The notes under the pieces are model-generated. The model worked only from the letters and a program-made list of their open reading frames with translations. It ran no database searches and was not told where the DNA came from. From Massiliimalia massiliensis (GTDB lineage Bacteria; Bacillota; Clostridia; Oscillospirales; Ruminococcaceae), in contig NZ_FUHT01000004.1 in assembly GCF_900155615.1 (NCBI RefSeq), positions 496,001 to 560,000 on the forward strand: a stretch of DNA of 64,000 bases, in the 5' to 3' direction. Both the position numbers and the translations under genes were made by a program. How positions within the stretch are numbered: the stretch's first letter is position 1; every line of letters starts with the position of its first letter. Below, in pieces: positions 50,801 to 58,542 of this stretch.

Positions 50801-51361
50801 GTGACGGACATCAGTTCCCTGATGCTGGAGGATGAGGAGGAAAAGCTTGCCCTTGACGGGAGAAGAATCAATCTTTTCGGCATTATTCAGCATAAAAAGG
50901 CGTTATCTACAAAAAATGGCGGGGTAATGGCCTTTCTGCAGTTTGAGGATAAAACCGGAAGCATGGAAGCCGTCGTATTTCCGAATGTCTACGCGCAGAA
51001 TACTTCATTGCTAGCAGAGGGAAAAATCATCATGCTTAGCGGGAAGGTGTCTGTGAAGGAAGAGGAACGCCCGAAGCTGATCTGCGAAAAAGTATATTCG
51101 ATTGGGGAACTGGCTTCCCGGCAGGGCGCCGCGCAGAAGACGCCGAAGCTCTATCTGAAGCTTTCGGGAAAAACTGATCCGAATATTGTGGATGTGAAGA
51201 GTATTTTGGCCCGTTTTCCGGGAACAGTAGAGGTGGTTTTCTATTTTGCAGATCAGAAATCTTACTTCCATGTAAAGGATTACAAAGCAGACGTGTCCGG
51301 GAATTTATTAAAAGAGCTAAAAAAGCGATTATCAGATGAAAGCGTTGTATATAAAACGTAA
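47897..51361 (+). CDS. dnaE: DNA polymerase III alpha subunit (DnaE)
   Basis: This is a replicative polymerase catalytic subunit, 1154 aa, with a GTG start after AAAGGGA. The N-terminal PHP domain has HLHVHTEFSLLDGACR and ITDHGNMYGV. The palm carries the acidic pair in MPDFDIDFC. GPGRGSGAGSLAAYCIGIT and a C-terminal OB fold (about residues 985-1065, INLFGIIQHKKALSTKNGGVMAFLQFED) follow, as in DnaE1/E3. It follows whiA by 16 nt. The 3' end overlaps the promoter region of pfkA. Confidence 0.96.
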   Translation: MKEFAHLHVHTEFSLLDGACRIKELAKYAAQLGQKAIAITDHGNMYGVVDFYKACKEAGIKPIIGCEVYVAPRSRFDKVHKIDSSPYHLVLLCKNRTGYQNLIKLVSEGYINGFYNKPRIDHELLERYHEGLICLSACLAGELPRQILQDGYEKALETARFYHSVFGDDYYIEIQDHGIHNQKQVIPHLARIAQELGAGLVATNDTHYLKKEDAKTQAVLMCIQTNTVYGQNQAMEFETDEFYLKSGDEMAEVFSLYPEAVENTVRIAEQCNFDFEFGMTKLPYFKAPDGRENQEFFESLCWDGLKRNYGEAPDPILTERLEYEIRVIAQMGYIDYFLIVYDFIRYAKEHDIPVGPGRGSGAGSLAAYCIGITGIDPIRHDLLFERFLNPERVSMPDFDIDFCIEKRQQVIDYVISKYGSDHVAQIITFGTMAAKQSVRDVGRATGMSYQAVDVIAKMIPARLNMTIERALKESKELKNAYDTDPQAHELIETAMKLEGMPRHASTHAAGVVITREPADTYVPLQKNDDVVVTQFPMFTLEELGLLKMDFLGLRNLTVIKACETEIQKREPGFRVNGIPLDDPKVFEMLSQGDTDGVFQLESGGIRQVLTQMKPQNLEDIIAVISLYRPGPMESIPRYIDNKNHPEHVTYLHPLLRPILDVTYGCIVYQEQVMQICRSLAGFSYGRADLVRRAMAKKKADVMAKERQNFIYGKKNEDGTVECVGAVNNGVSEEAATEIFNEMSSFASYAFNKSHAAAYAYIAYQTAYLKTHYKREYMAALLSSVLSNTDKVNEYINYCKSNHIRVSPPDVNISEAGFTVIGDDINFGLLAIKNLGRGVIQNMIAERELNGRFTSLFDFCERMYGKDLNKRAIESLIRSGALDSFPHNRKEMMRSYEGIVDQIDSNKRRNIEGQISLFSVVEDAPPEYEIPKAEEYAVSELLAMEKETVGLYLSGHPLDQAGKVNIRMKVTDISSLMLEDEEEKLALDGRRINLFGIIQHKKALSTKNGGVMAFLQFEDKTGSMEAVVFPNVYAQNTSLLAEGKIIMLSGKVSVKEEERPKLICEKVYSIGELASRQGAAQKTPKLYLKLSGKTDPNIVDVKSILARFPGTVEVVFYFADQKSYFHVKDYKADVSGNLLKELKKRLSDESVVYKT

Positions 51362-51378
51362 AAAGGCTGAAATAATCG

Positions 51379-51406
51379 TTGACAGTTTTACAAAATATGA
51401 TAAAAT
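51379..51406 (+). promoter_or_regulatory. Promoter of pfkA
   Basis: TTGACA (51379-51384), 16 nt, TAAAAT (51401-51406), just after the dnaE stop. Confidence 0.78.
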
Positions 51407-51446
51407 GTTAACAGGAGAAAGATTAAAAAAAGAGAGGTCGCTTATT

Positions 51447-52418
51447 ATGGATACAAAACAGAAAACAATTGGTGTATTGACCAGCGGCGGCGATGCACCT
51501 GGCATGAACGCAGCAGTCCGCGCCGTTGTCCGTTCAGCAGTGAAAAAGGGGATGCGTGTCATCGGGATTCAGCGTGGTTACAATGGCCTGATCCATGGTG
51601 AGATGATCGAGATGAATATGCGTTCTGTCTCGGATATTATTCATCGCGGCGGCACGGTTCTTTACACAGCAAGATGTGTTGAGTTTAAAGAATGGGAAGG
51701 TGTCCTGAGGGCAAAGAAAACCTGTGATGAGGTCGGGGTCGACGGAATTGTCGTTGTCGGTGGGGACGGTTCCTTCCGCGGCGCCGCGGATTTGTCGAAA
51801 GCTGGCGTGCCTTGCGTCGGCATTCCTGGAACCATTGACAACGATATCGCATGTACGGATTATACCATCGGCTATGATACAGCGATGAACACAGCGATGG
51901 AAATGGTGGATAAAATCCGCGATACCGCTCAGTCGCATGACCGCTGCAGTGTTGTAGAGGTGATGGGGCGCCGCGCGGGCTATATTGCGTTGAATACCGG
52001 GATTGCATGCGGTGCGACTTGTATTCTGGTTCCTGAGCTGGAAGTAAAGATGGATGAAGTAATTTCGAAAATCAAAGCGGCTCAGAAGCTCGGCAAACAG
52101 AATTTTATTGTTCTGGTTGCAGAGGGAATCGGCGGTTCTGCTGAAATTGCAAAGCAGATTGAGGCGGCGACCGGAATTGAAACCAGAGCGACTGTCCTCG
52201 GACATGTACAGCGCGGCGGTAATCCGACGGTGCGCGACAGAGTTGCAGCAAGCAGACTGGGTTATTATGCGGTAGAGCTGCTCGAAAAGGGAATCGGAAA
52301 CCGTGTTGTCGGGATGCAGAATGGGGATATCGTTGACTTTGATATCCAGGAAGCACTGCATATGAAGAAAGAATTTCCGCTTGACCTGTATAAAATCGCG
52401 AACGAGATTTCGTTCTAA
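51447..52418 (+). CDS. pfkA: 6-phosphofructokinase
   Basis: It makes fructose 1,6-bisphosphate from fructose 6-phosphate and ATP, a committed step of glycolysis. The 323-aa product (ATG 51447, AGAGAGG upstream) has the ATP-site GVLTSGGDAPGMNAAVRAVV, VVGGDGSFRGA, the catalytic PGTIDNDIACTDYTIGYDTA and EVMGRRAGYIAL. The Gly in GGDGS favours the ATP-dependent over the pyrophosphate-dependent type. It is transcribed from its own promoter after dnaE and ends at a strong terminator. Confidence 0.96.
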   Translation: MDTKQKTIGVLTSGGDAPGMNAAVRAVVRSAVKKGMRVIGIQRGYNGLIHGEMIEMNMRSVSDIIHRGGTVLYTARCVEFKEWEGVLRAKKTCDEVGVDGIVVVGGDGSFRGAADLSKAGVPCVGIPGTIDNDIACTDYTIGYDTAMNTAMEMVDKIRDTAQSHDRCSVVEVMGRRAGYIALNTGIACGATCILVPELEVKMDEVISKIKAAQKLGKQNFIVLVAEGIGGSAEIAKQIEAATGIETRATVLGHVQRGGNPTVRDRVAASRLGYYAVELLEKGIGNRVVGMQNGDIVDFDIQEALHMKKEFPLDLYKIANEISF

Positions 52419-52442
52419 TTCTGGGATAAAATGAAAAAATTG

Positions 52443-52482
52443 ATAACAGGTATCCGATAAAAAATGGATACCTGTTATTTTT
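52443..52482 (+). terminator. Terminator after pfkA
   Basis: 13-bp stem ATAACAGGTATCC/GGATACCTGTTAT (52443-52455 with 52466-52478), then TTTT. Confidence 0.92.
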
Positions 52483-52530
52483 GTGATATGAAAATTTCGG
52501 AATTATTTCATAGAATTTGGGAAATAGATA

Positions 52531-52539
52531 TGGTATAAT
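52531..52539 (+). promoter_or_regulatory. Extended -10 promoter before the M16 gene pair
   Basis: TGG-TATAAT (52531-52539). There is no recognisable -35 box at 17 nt, so it is an extended -10 type or activator-dependent. Confidence 0.65.
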
Positions 52540-52540
52540 A

Positions 52541-52563
52541 ACGTTAAACGTGTCGTTTAGCGT
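52541..52563 (+). promoter_or_regulatory. Inverted repeat at the transcription start (possible operator)
   Basis: ACGTTAAACG-TGT-CGTTTAGCGT: 10-bp arms with one mismatch, directly after the -10 box. A repressor here would block initiation. The regulator is unknown. Confidence 0.5.
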
Positions 52564-52565
52564 CC

Positions 52566-52635
52566 ATCAAAACGGCTCTCGGAACAAATTCCTTCGCGCC
52601 TTACGGTGCAGCCGTTTTGATTCCGGCAGCTTTTT
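52566..52635 (+). ncRNA. Candidate cis-regulatory RNA (three-way junction with overlapping terminator)
   Basis: The closing helix P1 is 12 perfect bp: ATCAAAACGGCT (52566-52577) with AGCCGTTTTGAT (52610-52621). Inside are P2, GGAA-CAAA-TTCC (52581-52592), and P3, GCGCC-TTAC-GGTGC (52596-52609), which abuts P1. A terminator-like hairpin, GCAGCCG/CGGCAGC with one A-A mismatch (52608-52614 with 52624-52630) plus TTTTT, reuses the P1 3' strand, so the two folds exclude each other. I do not recognise a known riboswitch class. It lies about 90 nt upstream of the M16-type gene. Confidence 0.55.
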
Positions 52636-52726
52636 GCTATCATAGTTTCAGTAATGTAGTGTTTTGGTTTTGCAGGAAAGATATAGATCGATTGGATTCA
52701 ATCAATTCAGCAGGAGGAGTTTCAAA

Positions 52727-54007
52727 ATGAGTGTGTTGCAGAGTGAAGAATTATATCCCGGAGTCCGTTTTCACGCGGTTTCCGATGAGCGGTTTAAGAC
52801 AAACCAGATAGAAATCCATCTTGTTACAGCCCTTCGGGAGGAATCTGCGGCGAAAAATGCGTTGATTCCCAGCCTCCTTCGGAAAGGGTATGACAAATAC
52901 CGGGATTTTACAAGGTTTAACAAGTATCTCAATCTTCTCTATGGCGCTTCTGTAGAATACGAGGTGGAGAAATTCGGGGATATGCAGATTCTGTCGCTTT
53001 CCATCCTGAGCATTGATGACCGTTTTGCGCTCGGCAAGGAGAATATAACAGAGCAGATCTCCACTGTTCTGTTCCAAATGCTGCTTCATCCGGTGACAGA
53101 GAACGGGATGTTTCTGCCCGCCGAGGTGGAAGTGGAAAAGCAGTCCCTAATTGATGAAATTGAAGCGGAAATTAATGATAAGCGGATGTTTGCGCTAAGA
53201 AGAACAACCCAGCTTCTTTGCGGAGGGGAGCCTTATGGATTGAGTGAGTACGGGACGGTAGAACAGGTCAAGGCGTTGGATGCAAAACAGGTAACGCGCG
53301 CCTATCACGAGCTACTGAGCACCGCACAGATGGAAATCCTGTTTGTGGGGAGCGGTGATTCAGAGAGCTGCAAAAGAATCGCGAAGGAACAGCTCCGTGT
53401 CCTGAGCCGTGGAAAGAATGACCTGCGCGAGGTCAAAACAGAAATTCATTCTCCGCTGGCAGAACCGATGGAACAGGTTGACCGGATGGAAGTGAGCCAG
53501 TCCAAAATGGTACTGGGCTTCTCTACCGGAATCCCATGCGACAGCGAACAGCTATATGCGCTGAGGCTGATGGTGGTGGTGCTGGGCGGCACGCCGATGT
53601 CAAAGCTGTTTGCCAATGTCCGGGAAAAACTGAGCCTTTGCTATTACTGCGCGGCGCGTATGGATCGGACAAAAGGGATTGTAAAGATTGATTCCGGTGT
53701 GGAAAATGAAAATATTGAGAAGGCAAAAACAGAAATCCTTCGTCAGATTGAAGAAATGCAGAACGGAAATATCACAGAGGAAGAACTGAACTATGCAAAG
53801 CTCAGTATGATAAACAGCTATCGTTCTGTGAATGATTCCAATGCTTCGATAGAATCCTATTATCTGGGGCAGATTCTTTGCGGAACCGCAAACACTCCGG
53901 AAGAAGAGGCAAAGAAAATTTGTGCGGTCACAAAAGAAGATGTGGTTTGGGCCGCAAACCAGCTAAGGTATGAAATCTGCTATCTCTTGACAGGAAAAGA
54001 AAACTAG
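52727..54007 (+). CDS. M16-peptidase-like protein, YmfF type (inactive)
   Basis: The 426-aa protein starts at ATG 52727 (AGGAGGAG upstream). It has the two-domain M16 fold (LYGASVEYEVEKFGDMQILSLS; LSLCYYCAARMDRTKGIVKIDSGVENENIEKAK) but lacks the zinc motif HxxEH at the expected place, so it is probably a non-catalytic partner of the next gene. B. subtilis YmfF/YmfH homologues are named in databases as associated with EF-P 5-aminopentanol modification; the mechanism is unclear to me. It is preceded by a long structured leader. Confidence 0.82.
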   Translation: MSVLQSEELYPGVRFHAVSDERFKTNQIEIHLVTALREESAAKNALIPSLLRKGYDKYRDFTRFNKYLNLLYGASVEYEVEKFGDMQILSLSILSIDDRFALGKENITEQISTVLFQMLLHPVTENGMFLPAEVEVEKQSLIDEIEAEINDKRMFALRRTTQLLCGGEPYGLSEYGTVEQVKALDAKQVTRAYHELLSTAQMEILFVGSGDSESCKRIAKEQLRVLSRGKNDLREVKTEIHSPLAEPMEQVDRMEVSQSKMVLGFSTGIPCDSEQLYALRLMVVVLGGTPMSKLFANVREKLSLCYYCAARMDRTKGIVKIDSGVENENIEKAKTEILRQIEEMQNGNITEEELNYAKLSMINSYRSVNDSNASIESYYLGQILCGTANTPEEEAKKICAVTKEDVVWAANQLRYEICYLLTGKEN

Positions 54008-54026
54008 GAAGAGGCTGACGACCAAC

Positions 54027-55313
54027 ATGAAAAAACGAATCGTACGAAATGAAAAATTACAGGAAAAGTATTATTATATTCAGCATCCATCCGGGCTGAC
54101 GATCCTGCTGTACCCGATGTCCGACTACAGCTCCGCTTACGCCCTGTTTGGGACAAAGCTAGGGTCGATTGACACTGTATTCAAATCCGGGGATGATCCG
54201 GATTTTACCGAGGTTCCGGAAGGAGTCGCTCACTTCCTGGAGCATAAGCTTTTTGAGAGCGAGGACGGCGACGCGTTTACTCTCTTTGCCAAGACAGGCG
54301 CTTCCGCCAATGCGTTTACCTCCTTTGACCGGACCTGCTATCTGTTTAGCACGACCAATCAGTTCGCAGAATCTCTAAAAGCGCTGCTCACTTTTGTACA
54401 GTCCCCCTATTTTACCCAGGAGACGGTGGAAAAGGAGCAGGGAATTATCGGGCAGGAAATCAGGATGTACGAGGATAATCCCGGATGGAGGGTGTTCTTC
54501 AATCTGCTCGGCGCGCTGTACCAGAATCATCCGGTACAGGTTGATATTGCGGGAACGGTGGAAAGTATTTCAAAAATTGATGCGGATTTACTTTACAAAT
54601 GTTACCATACCTTTTATAATTTAAATAATATGGTGCTGGCGATTGCCGGAAATTTCCCGGTTCATGTGGCGGAGCAGGTAATTGAAGAAAACCTGAAAGA
54701 GTCCAAACGGGTAAAGCTGGTGCAGAAAACGGCGGACGAGCCGATGGAGATTGAAAAGGCAGAAGTCGTTCAGCAGCTGAGCGTTGCGCAGCCCTTGTTT
54801 CAGATCGGTTATAAAGAGAGTCCCCTGAGCGGCTATGAATGGCTGAAGGCTCAGCTCGAAACCGAGATTCTGCTCGAAATGATCGCCGGGGAAAGCAGCC
54901 CGCTTTACCGGAGGCTTTATGACGAGGGGCTGATCAATCAGGAATTCGGCACCGAGGTGTTCAGCGGCCGGGGATATTTTGCCAATATTTTTGCCGGGGA
55001 ATCCAAAGACCCGCGCAGGGTGGCGGAGGAGATTAAAAAAGAAATTGCCGGACTGCGGAAAAAAGGCTTGAGCGAGCAGGATTTTCTCTGCTGCAAAAAA
55101 GCGCTTTATGGAAGGATTGTCCGCGGCTTCAACAAGGTGGAAAATGTAGCGAATGGACTGGTAAGCTCTTACTTTGCGGGAGTTGATATTTATGACAATA
55201 TCAAAGCGGCAGAGGGGATTACCTATAAGGATATAAAACAGCGCTTTTCCTGTTCGCTGGACGAGTCCAGAATGGCGCTGTCGATTGTAGAACCGCTGGC
55301 AGAATCAGTATAG
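54027..55313 (+). CDS. M16-family zinc peptidase, YmfH type
   Basis: This 428-aa protein has the inverted zinc motif HFLEH (in GVAHFLEHKLFE) and a distal Glu in the ETVEKEQGIIGQEIRMYEDNPG stretch, the complete M16 active site. The C-terminal half is a second, inactive M16 domain. It probably pairs with the inactive M16-like protein encoded just upstream (19 nt), as processing-peptidase subunits do. It is likely cytoplasmic, as there is no signal peptide. The substrate is unknown. Confidence 0.88.
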   Translation: MKKRIVRNEKLQEKYYYIQHPSGLTILLYPMSDYSSAYALFGTKLGSIDTVFKSGDDPDFTEVPEGVAHFLEHKLFESEDGDAFTLFAKTGASANAFTSFDRTCYLFSTTNQFAESLKALLTFVQSPYFTQETVEKEQGIIGQEIRMYEDNPGWRVFFNLLGALYQNHPVQVDIAGTVESISKIDADLLYKCYHTFYNLNNMVLAIAGNFPVHVAEQVIEENLKESKRVKLVQKTADEPMEIEKAEVVQQLSVAQPLFQIGYKESPLSGYEWLKAQLETEILLEMIAGESSPLYRRLYDEGLINQEFGTEVFSGRGYFANIFAGESKDPRRVAEEIKKEIAGLRKKGLSEQDFLCCKKALYGRIVRGFNKVENVANGLVSSYFAGVDIYDNIKAAEGITYKDIKQRFSCSLDESRMALSIVEPLAESV

Positions 55314-55349
55314 TTTTCTTTCACAGCGTTAAGCTGTGTAAAAAATAAA

Positions 55350-55398
55350 AAGGAGGAAGTTTTGCCTGGCTCGAGTTCAGGCAAAACCATTGTGAGCA
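55350..55398 (+). promoter_or_regulatory. Hairpin-separated Shine-Dalgarno site of lgt
   Basis: AAGGAGGAA (about 55350-55358) is followed by a 10-bp stem GTTTTGCCTG/CAGGCAAAAC (55359-55368 with 55378-55387) and then 11 nt to the ATG at 55399. The linear distance from AGGAGG to ATG is over 40 nt; folding would leave about 11 nt. No T-run follows, so it is not a terminator. Confidence 0.6.
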
Positions 55399-56538
55399 AT
55401 GAACACAGTAGCATTTCCAAATCTAAATCTTGAATTTTCCATCAACCCCTTTATCTCGGTGTTTGGATTCAAAATCGCGTGGTATGCCATTATCATTGCG
55501 GTTGGTTTCATCATTGCTGCGGTATATGGCCTGAAAAGGATGAAAACCTTTGGGCTGGACGCGGACCGTGCAATTGACGTAATCCTGGCTGGTATGGTAG
55601 GCGGTATTATCGGGGCCCGGGTGTATTACGTCGTCTTTTCGTGGGAGAATTACAAGGATGACCTGCTTTCCATCTTTGCTATGAGAGAAGGCGGACTCGC
55701 CATTTACGGCGGCGTAATCGGAGCGGCTGTTTTTGGGATTATTATGTGCAAAATCCGCAATGTCAAAGTCCTGCCGATGCTGGATATTGCTTCGCTGGGC
55801 TTTTTGATCGGTCAGTGCATCGGGCGCTGGGGGAATTTTGTCAATGCAGAGGCTTATGGCGCGGAGGTTTCCGACGGATATCTGTTTGGCATGAGCGTGC
55901 CGAGTGCGAATACCCTGGTTCATCCATGTTTCCTTTATGAATCTGTTTGGTGCCTGATCGGGTTTATCCTGCTGCATCTCTATTCAAAACGCCGGAAATT
56001 CGACGGTGAAGTCGGCCTGATGTACCTGATGTGGTACGGCTTAGGCAGGATGTTCATTGAGGGTCTGCGGACAGACAGCCTTTATCTTGGAAACTTAAGG
56101 GTGTCCCAGATTCTTTCCGGTTTGCTTCTCATTACTTCGCTGATTGTATGGCTGGTAATCCGTTCCAGAATTAAACGCAACAATGACCCTGAGTATCTGA
56201 AGCTCTATGTAAAAACGGACGAGTCCAAAAAAGTCCTGGAGCTGGCAGAATTGAGAAATAAAGATCCTAAAGCCTACGCGGAACAGGAGAAAGAACGGAA
56301 GGCAGCGAAAAAGGCAGAAAAATTGGAGAAGAAGAAAGCAAAACAAGCGGCTAAGGAAGAGGAAGCAAAAATCAAAGCCGAATCCTCCGAACCGGCAGAA
56401 AAGGCGGACGATGGGGAAAAAACATCGTCTGAGGAAGCCGAAAAGGAAACGGAATCTAAAGCAGTGGATTCTTCTGAAGCTCCGGCTGACGAGACGGAGG
56501 ACAACGGCGCGGCTACATATGACGATAAGGAGGAATAG
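55399..56538 (+). CDS. lgt: Prolipoprotein diacylglyceryl transferase
   Basis: Lgt attaches diacylglycerol to the lipobox Cys of prolipoproteins, before LspA acts. The 379-aa protein has a normal membrane core of about 265 residues with seven helices: REGGLAIYGGVIGA, the Lgt signature IGRWGNFVNAEAYG, HPCFLYES and GLRTDSLYLG. A C-terminal extension of about 115 residues rich in Lys, Glu and Ala (coiled coil, then acidic) goes beyond the family length and is of unknown use. The start is set by family alignment; its ribosome-binding site is unusual (see the hairpin feature). Confidence 0.93.
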   Translation: MNTVAFPNLNLEFSINPFISVFGFKIAWYAIIIAVGFIIAAVYGLKRMKTFGLDADRAIDVILAGMVGGIIGARVYYVVFSWENYKDDLLSIFAMREGGLAIYGGVIGAAVFGIIMCKIRNVKVLPMLDIASLGFLIGQCIGRWGNFVNAEAYGAEVSDGYLFGMSVPSANTLVHPCFLYESVWCLIGFILLHLYSKRRKFDGEVGLMYLMWYGLGRMFIEGLRTDSLYLGNLRVSQILSGLLLITSLIVWLVIRSRIKRNNDPEYLKLYVKTDESKKVLELAELRNKDPKAYAEQEKERKAAKKAEKLEKKKAKQAAKEEEAKIKAESSEPAEKADDGEKTSSEEAEKETESKAVDSSEAPADETEDNGAATYDDKEE

Positions 56539-56555
56539 GCTTTTCCCGTCCCTTG

Positions 56556-56583
56556 CCCTTCCCATGGAAGAAAGGGTTTTTTC
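56556..56583 (+). terminator. Weak terminator-like hairpin after lgt
   Basis: CCCTTCC...GGAAGAAAGGG with a bulge, then TTTTTT (56556-56582). Confidence 0.35.
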
Positions 56584-56646
56584 AATGGAGCAGCGCCGCA
56601 TGTAATGATAACAGGTACCTGATCTGAAGAAAGGAAATCGATCGAT

Positions 56647-57504
56647 ATGGCAGAACTGATTGACGGCAAAAAGATATCAATGGATGTAAAAATGGCGGTA
56701 AAGGAGGAGGTCTCCTCCCTGAAGGAAAGAGGAGTTTCCGCCTGCCTGGCGGTTGTCATTGTGGGAAATGACCCGGCTTCCAGGGTTTATGTCAATAACA
56801 AGAAAAAAGCATGTGAACTGGTCGGAATTGAATCCAGGGAATATGCGCTGGCGGAGGAAACAACGGAAGAGGAATTGCTCGGGTTAGTGCAGAAGCTAAA
56901 CGCAGACCCGGCAGTGAACGGGATTCTGGTACAGCTTCCGCTTCCGAAACAGATTGATGAGCATAAGGTGATTGAGCGCATTGCTCCGATGAAGGATGTC
57001 GACGCGTTCCATGCCGCGAATGTAGGAAAAATTATGATCGGCGATTATGATTTCCTGCCCTGTACGCCTGCCGGCTGTATGGAGCTGCTCCATTCCACCG
57101 GGATTGACGTCTGTGGGAAAAATGCCGTAGTAATCGGGCGGAGCAATATCGTAGGAAAACCAATGGCGATGCTCCTGCTGCATGAAAATGCAACGGTCAC
57201 CATCTGTCACTCCAGAACAAAAAACCTCAAGGAGATTTGCCGGAATGCCGATATCCTGGTCGCGGCTGTCGGCCGGGCAAAATTTGTCACCGAGGATATG
57301 GTGAAGGAAGGCGCTGTCGTCATTGACGTCGGGATGAACCGGCTGGAGAACGGAAAGCTTTGCGGAGATGTTGATTTTGACGCGGTTGCGCCGCGTTGCA
57401 GCTACATCACTCCGGTTCCGGGCGGAGTCGGCCCAATGACCATCGCAACCCTGATGAAAAATACCCTGACCGCAGCAAAAATCCAGAATCATACGGCGGA
57501 ATAA
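56647..57504 (+). CDS. folD: Bifunctional methylene-THF dehydrogenase/cyclohydrolase
   Basis: FolD interconverts methylene-, methenyl- and formyl-tetrahydrofolate for one-carbon metabolism. The 285-aa product has [20 protein letters not shown] (catalytic Lys), [24 protein letters not shown], the NADP fold [17 protein letters not shown] and [11 protein letters not shown]. The start follows AAAGGAA. It is the last gene before the rpsB promoter. Confidence 0.96.
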   Translation: MAELIDGKKISMDVKMAVKEEVSSLKERGVSACLAVVIVGNDPASRVYVNNKKKACELVGIESREYALAEETTEEELLGLVQKLNADPAVNGILVQLPLPKQIDEHKVIERIAPMKDVDAFHAANVGKIMIGDYDFLPCTPAGCMELLHSTGIDVCGKNAVVIGRSNIVGKPMAMLLLHENATVTICHSRTKNLKEICRNADILVAAVGRAKFVTEDMVKEGAVVIDVGMNRLENGKLCGDVDFDAVAPRCSYITPVPGGVGPMTIATLMKNTLTAAKIQNHTAE

Positions 57505-57511
57505 AAAGTGC

Positions 57512-57540
57512 TTGCATTTTATTTCTGTTTATGATATAAT
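57512..57540 (+). promoter_or_regulatory. Promoter of rpsB-tsf
   Basis: TTGCAT (57512-57517), 17 nt, TATAAT (57535-57540) with an extended TGA. Confidence 0.85.
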
Positions 57541-57546
57541 TTATAA

Positions 57547-57716
57547 TGCTTTTGGTATGCAAAGTACCTAGCAAGAATTTGCAGAGAAAGCGCAGTACCG
57601 CTTCGCTTTCTCTTACACACGTTTTGACAACTTTCAGCAGGGTGCCGGATAGGTTCGGTGGCTGGAAAGGACGAAACGGAGGAAACAAACCAAATTTATG
57701 AAGGAGGAAATTACTA
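57547..57716 (+). promoter_or_regulatory. Structured 5' leader of rpsB
   Basis: A leader of about 170 nt. A 10-bp stem AGAGAAAGCG/CGCTTTCTCT lies near 57583-57614; a GC-rich stretch (GCAGGGTGCCGGATAGG and after) lies nearer the start. Autoregulatory S2 sites occur in such leaders in other bacteria; I could not match this one to a named family. Confidence 0.45.
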
Positions 57717-58460
57717 ATGGCAGTAGTTTCAATGAAACAGCTTCTGGAAGCTGGCGTGCACTTTGGTCACCAGACCAGAAGATGGAACCCGAAAATGGCT
57801 GAGTACATTTTCACAGAAAGAAATGGTATTTATATCATCGACTTGCAGAAAACAGTGAAAAAGCTGGAAGAAGCATACAACTTTGTTCGCGACGTTGTTG
57901 CTGACGGCGGCGAAATCCTGTTTGTCGGTACCAAAAAACAGGCGGGCGATTCCATTAAAGAAGAAGCTCTCCGCTGTGGTATGCACTATGTCAACGCGCG
58001 CTGGCTCGGTGGTATGATGACCAACTTCAAAACCATCAAACGCAGAATTAAAAGATTAGAACAGCTCCGCACCATGCAGGAAGACGGTACTTTTGATCTT
58101 CTCCCGAAGAAAGAAGTTATCAAATTAAACCTGGAAATCGAGAAACTCGAAAAATTCATGGGCGGTATCAAAAACATGAATAAGCTTCCGGGCGCTCTGT
58201 TTGTAGTTGACCCAAGAAAAGAAAAAATTGCTGTTGCTGAAGCGAAAAACCTGGGAATCCCGGTTGTTGCTATCGTCGATACCAACTGTGACCCAGACGA
58301 TATCGATTATGTCATCCCTGGCAATGACGATGCAATCAGAGCAGTAAAACTGCTGGCTGGCGCAATGGCTGACGCTGTATTGGAATCCAGACAGGGCGAA
58401 CAGATGGAAGAAGCTGTGGAAGCAGAAGAAGTAGCCGAAGCAGAAGAAGCCGCTGAATAA
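57717..58460 (+). CDS. rpsB: 30S ribosomal protein uS2
   Basis: uS2 sits at the head-body junction of the small subunit and is needed for bS1 binding. The 247-aa product starts at ATG 57717 after AAGGAGGA. It has [22 protein letters not shown], the coiled-coil insertion (about 100-150) and [17 protein letters not shown]. The C-terminus is an acidic Glu/Ala tail. rpsB-tsf is the usual pair. Confidence 0.97.
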   Translation: MAVVSMKQLLEAGVHFGHQTRRWNPKMAEYIFTERNGIYIIDLQKTVKKLEEAYNFVRDVVADGGEILFVGTKKQAGDSIKEEALRCGMHYVNARWLGGMMTNFKTIKRRIKRLEQLRTMQEDGTFDLLPKKEVIKLNLEIEKLEKFMGGIKNMNKLPGALFVVDPRKEKIAVAEAKNLGIPVVAIVDTNCDPDDIDYVIPGNDDAIRAVKLLAGAMADAVLESRQGEQMEEAVEAEEVAEAEEAAE

Positions 58461-58471
58461 TGACAGCATTG

Positions 58472-58505
58472 AATGCCCGGGCAACTGTTTTGCGCGGGCA
58501 TTTTT
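58472..58505 (+). terminator. Attenuator-like hairpin between rpsB and tsf
   Basis: AATGCCCG/CGGGCATT (58472-58479 with 58495-58502), inner GCAA/TTGC pairing and T5. It probably lets part of the transcription through to tsf. Confidence 0.75.
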
Positions 58506-58542
58506 CAAGAATAATTTGAATGAATAATAGGAGGAAAAGAAA

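Noticed and set aside
52566-52635. Assignment of the leader RNA to a known class (ZTP, THF, purine, fluoride, TPP)
   Set aside because: The conserved bases of those classes are missing.
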